The position numbers were made by a program, and so were the translations under genes. The notes below the pieces were generated by a model. It worked only from the letters and a program-made list of their open reading frames with translations, made no database searches and was not told where the DNA came from. A stretch of DNA of 7,628 nt from Wolbachia endosymbiont of Mansonella ozzardi. Its GTDB lineage: Bacteria > Pseudomonadota > Alphaproteobacteria > Rickettsiales > Anaplasmataceae. Positions within the stretch are counted from its first letter, which is position 1. Every line of letters starts with the position of its first letter. This document shows, in pieces, positions 5,948-7,628 of this stretch. Location of the stretch: NCBI RefSeq assembly GCF_020278625.1, contig NZ_JADAKK010000032.1, positions 1-7,628 on the forward strand. The letters are read 5' to 3'.

Positions 5948-7387
5948 ATGTTTAGTTTAAAATCCAAAAGTAAGTTCATGCTTTCTGTTGGAGAAGGAGG
6001 TACAATATTACTATATTTCAAAAATAACACTTTAAATAAAAGATACTTTATTAAGGACAAAAATGATAAAGCAGTATCTGATCTAAGCTTATGCCTTTCA
6101 TCGGATAAAAAAGCACCTTTATATCTAGTGCTCAATCATGCAGATCAGAATTACTTGCTATACTCCATTCCAAAAGTAAATAGGATTAGTGCCTACCTAT
6201 CAGCAAAAGCAAAGGTGGAGCATTTTGCTCGCAATAATGATATAAGCTCAGTTTATTTGGTTGGGAAACCGAATAAATTTAACCAAAACTGGTATTATCT
6301 TCTTGTTTCATCAAAAGCAAAACATTTAGTGGAATACTGGTTAGATGTGTTTATAGAGATAGGCTCTAACTTTAAGGGAGTATTAATGTTTCCTATAGAA
6401 ATAAATAATATGGCAAAAAAGATCTTCTATAAGGACCATGATAATTGGAAGATCATAGTTGTTGCAACCAAAACTGGAGGCTATAGACAAGTGGTTTTTA
6501 AAGAGAATAAAATGGTATTTACGCGTTTAGTGCCGTTTACTAAGGACAATCTACCAGGAATTATTGCGGGCGGAATATATCAAGAAGTGCGAAATACTAT
6601 TCGGTCCTTAACTAAGTTTGGCCTCAAGAAAAACGACCTTGTCGACCTTTGCATGGTGGTACCAGAAGATATTAAGACTAGTTTATCAGTCATAAGTTTT
6701 CCGGAGAATAGCGTAAGCATATTAACTCCATATGAGCTGGGCAAGTCGCTAGGGTTGGAATTAGCTGTAAGTGAGAAAGACAGTTTTTGCGACACCATAA
6801 TTCTATTTCACAGTTTTAAGAATAAACCTGCAGCTGTTTTCAATACAAAGGAAACTAAAGAATTTTATCTACTAAACTACCTTTATTTGCACTCTCCTCG
6901 AATTTTTCTATACTTTGCTTCAATTTTAATTGTAATCAATATGCTTAATTTGTTAAATTTACACTCGAATCTTAACGTTGCTAGTAATTTATCAGCAAAG
7001 AAGGGAGCTTTAGATAATCAATTAATGAAACTCAGCCAAAACTATAATGTAAAAAAAATAAGTGAAATTTATAATTTTATTAACATCAATAACATTTTAT
7101 CTAAGATGGAATATTCTCCTCTTGTACAAGTGAAGTATGTAGAAAAATTAAAAGTACCGGGTGTAAAACTTCAATCATTTGAGTGGAATTATAATGAGGC
7201 AGTAAATTATATTACCACAGTTTTAAGGTTTGACTTTCAGTCCGGCAAAGATATTTCTCATCAATACAAGGAACTACAAAAAAAATTAAACAACAATTTT
7301 CGTACCTATGACATTGATATTTCTAGTTTACCTGCCACTAAAAAGCAAAATATATCTATTGATGTTAAAATAGGAGAGGCTATGTAA
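5948..7387 (+). CDS. Putative GspL/PilM-PilN-like bitopic membrane protein
   Basis: I do not recognise this 479-residue protein by strong motifs; the call is from architecture. A long soluble N-terminal part (1-315) is followed by one membrane helix (about 317-337, FLYFASILIVINMLNLLN) and a roughly 140-residue C-terminal part. The N-terminal part has strand-rich segments such as SVGEGGTILLYF, WKIIVVATKTGGYRQVVF and NKMVFTRLVPF, then a helix GIYQEVRNTIRSLTKFGL, as in the actin-like fold of PilM and cytoplasmic GspL. The C-terminal part has VKYVEKLKVPGVKLQSFEWN and QYKELQKKLNNNF, compatible with the small ferredoxin-like domain of PilN or periplasmic GspL. No nucleotide-binding motif is obvious, as in GspL. 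The next gene starts four bases after the stop and looks PilO/GspM-like, which supports the call. No ribosome site precedes the ATG. Confidence 0.45.
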   Translation: MFSLKSKSKFMLSVGEGGTILLYFKNNTLNKRYFIKDKNDKAVSDLSLCLSSDKKAPLYLVLNHADQNYLLYSIPKVNRISAYLSAKAKVEHFARNNDISSVYLVGKPNKFNQNWYYLLVSSKAKHLVEYWLDVFIEIGSNFKGVLMFPIEINNMAKKIFYKDHDNWKIIVVATKTGGYRQVVFKENKMVFTRLVPFTKDNLPGIIAGGIYQEVRNTIRSLTKFGLKKNDLVDLCMVVPEDIKTSLSVISFPENSVSILTPYELGKSLGLELAVSEKDSFCDTIILFHSFKNKPAAVFNTKETKEFYLLNYLYLHSPRIFLYFASILIVINMLNLLNLHSNLNVASNLSAKKGALDNQLMKLSQNYNVKKISEIYNFININNILSKMEYSPLVQVKYVEKLKVPGVKLQSFEWNYNEAVNYITTVLRFDFQSGKDISHQYKELQKKLNNNFRTYDIDISSLPATKKQNISIDVKIGEAM

Positions 7388-7391
7388 GCTA

Positions 7392-7628
7392 ATGACTATC
7401 TTCCAGTTAAAAAAAAGAGTTGCAATTCAACTTGTGTTTTATTTGTTATTATCTGTTGGGTTAATAGGGACGTTAACTTGCGTTGTTATTTATAGTAAAA
7501 AAGTCCATAGTAAAAGCCGAAATGCCATTGATGAGATACGTTCTATAAATTTACAAATCACTGAAGTTCAAAAAAAGGAAGTTGTCTTAAATAAAAACCT
7601 GGATTTGTGGAAAAGAATTTCTTCTTCA
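7392..7628 (+). CDS. Partial PilO/GspM-like membrane protein
   Basis: This frame opens at ATG 7392 and runs off the window after 79 codons. It has a short basic N-terminal tail (MTIFQLKKRVAIQ), one membrane helix (about 13-34, ending TCVVIYSKK) and a helical, charged stretch (SRNAIDEIRSINLQITEVQ and on) likely to form a coiled coil. PilO and GspM proteins have this N-terminal plan and follow PilN or GspL in their operons. Many other bitopic proteins share the plan, so the assignment rests largely on the gene before it. The start is four bases after the previous stop; AGGAG at 7372-7376 is rather distant (15 bases), so coupling is likely. Confidence 0.5.
   Translation, partial: MTIFQLKKRVAIQLVFYLLLSVGLIGTLTCVVIYSKKVHSKSRNAIDEIRSINLQITEVQKKEVVLNKNLDLWKRISSS

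Noticed and set aside
5917..6135. Minus-strand 72-codon frame at the start of the 5948 gene
   Set aside because: Antisense to the longer plus-strand gene, with no supporting signal. The same applies to the minus-strand frame at 6580-6798.
1..7628. tRNA, rRNA, CRISPR array or intact insertion sequence
   Set aside because: I looked for cloverleaf, repeat-spacer and transposase signatures on both strands and saw none.

Overview
The window is strongly AT-rich bacterial DNA with compact, overlapping genes separated by a few long, decayed spacers. The protein content points to an alphaproteobacterium of the order Rickettsiales, most likely the Anaplasmataceae and plausibly Wolbachia: a LolC/E permease of rickettsial type, a HemD, and the pair 'mitofilin-like protein then HemY' that is typical of alphaproteobacterial heme gene neighbourhoods. 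This assignment rests on recognition and base composition, not on a search.

Left part (1-1579, minus strand): hemD (uroporphyrinogen-III synthase) is followed by xthA (exonuclease III). The hemD stop and the xthA start share one base in a TGATG junction, so the two are probably co-transcribed and translationally coupled.

Middle spacer (1580-2477, about 900 bases): I see no convincing gene. It lies between divergent transcription units and holds decayed repeats: two diverged copies of a short element built around an exact 11-base core, two copies of a pyrimidine-rich 22-base motif, several small hairpins, and a hairpin followed by a Shine-Dalgarno sequence and a 5-codon reading frame. Directly before lolC, the best ribosome-binding site serves a 13-codon reading frame that overlaps the lolC start.

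Central operon (2478-5648, plus strand): lolC (lipoprotein export permease), a 243-residue membrane-anchored coiled-coil protein with a mitofilin/Mic60-like C-terminus, and hemY (membrane TPR protein with a C-terminal four-cysteine knuckle). Neighbouring genes overlap by 8 and 4 bases. In many alphaproteobacteria hemD, mic60 and hemY lie in one run. Here hemD lies about 2.1 kb away on the opposite strand, with the repeat-rich spacer and lolC between.

Right part (5649-7628): a 299-base, extremely AT-rich spacer with a plausible promoter and a TTAA-N7-TTAA motif precedes a second plus-strand unit. Its first gene encodes a 479-residue bitopic protein whose layout resembles GspL or a PilM-PilN fusion. 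Its second gene, cut off by the window end, encodes a short cytoplasmic tail, one membrane helix and a helical segment, as in PilO/GspM. Together they may be the inner-membrane platform of a type II secretion or type IV pilus-like machine. This is the least certain and most interesting functional assignment here.
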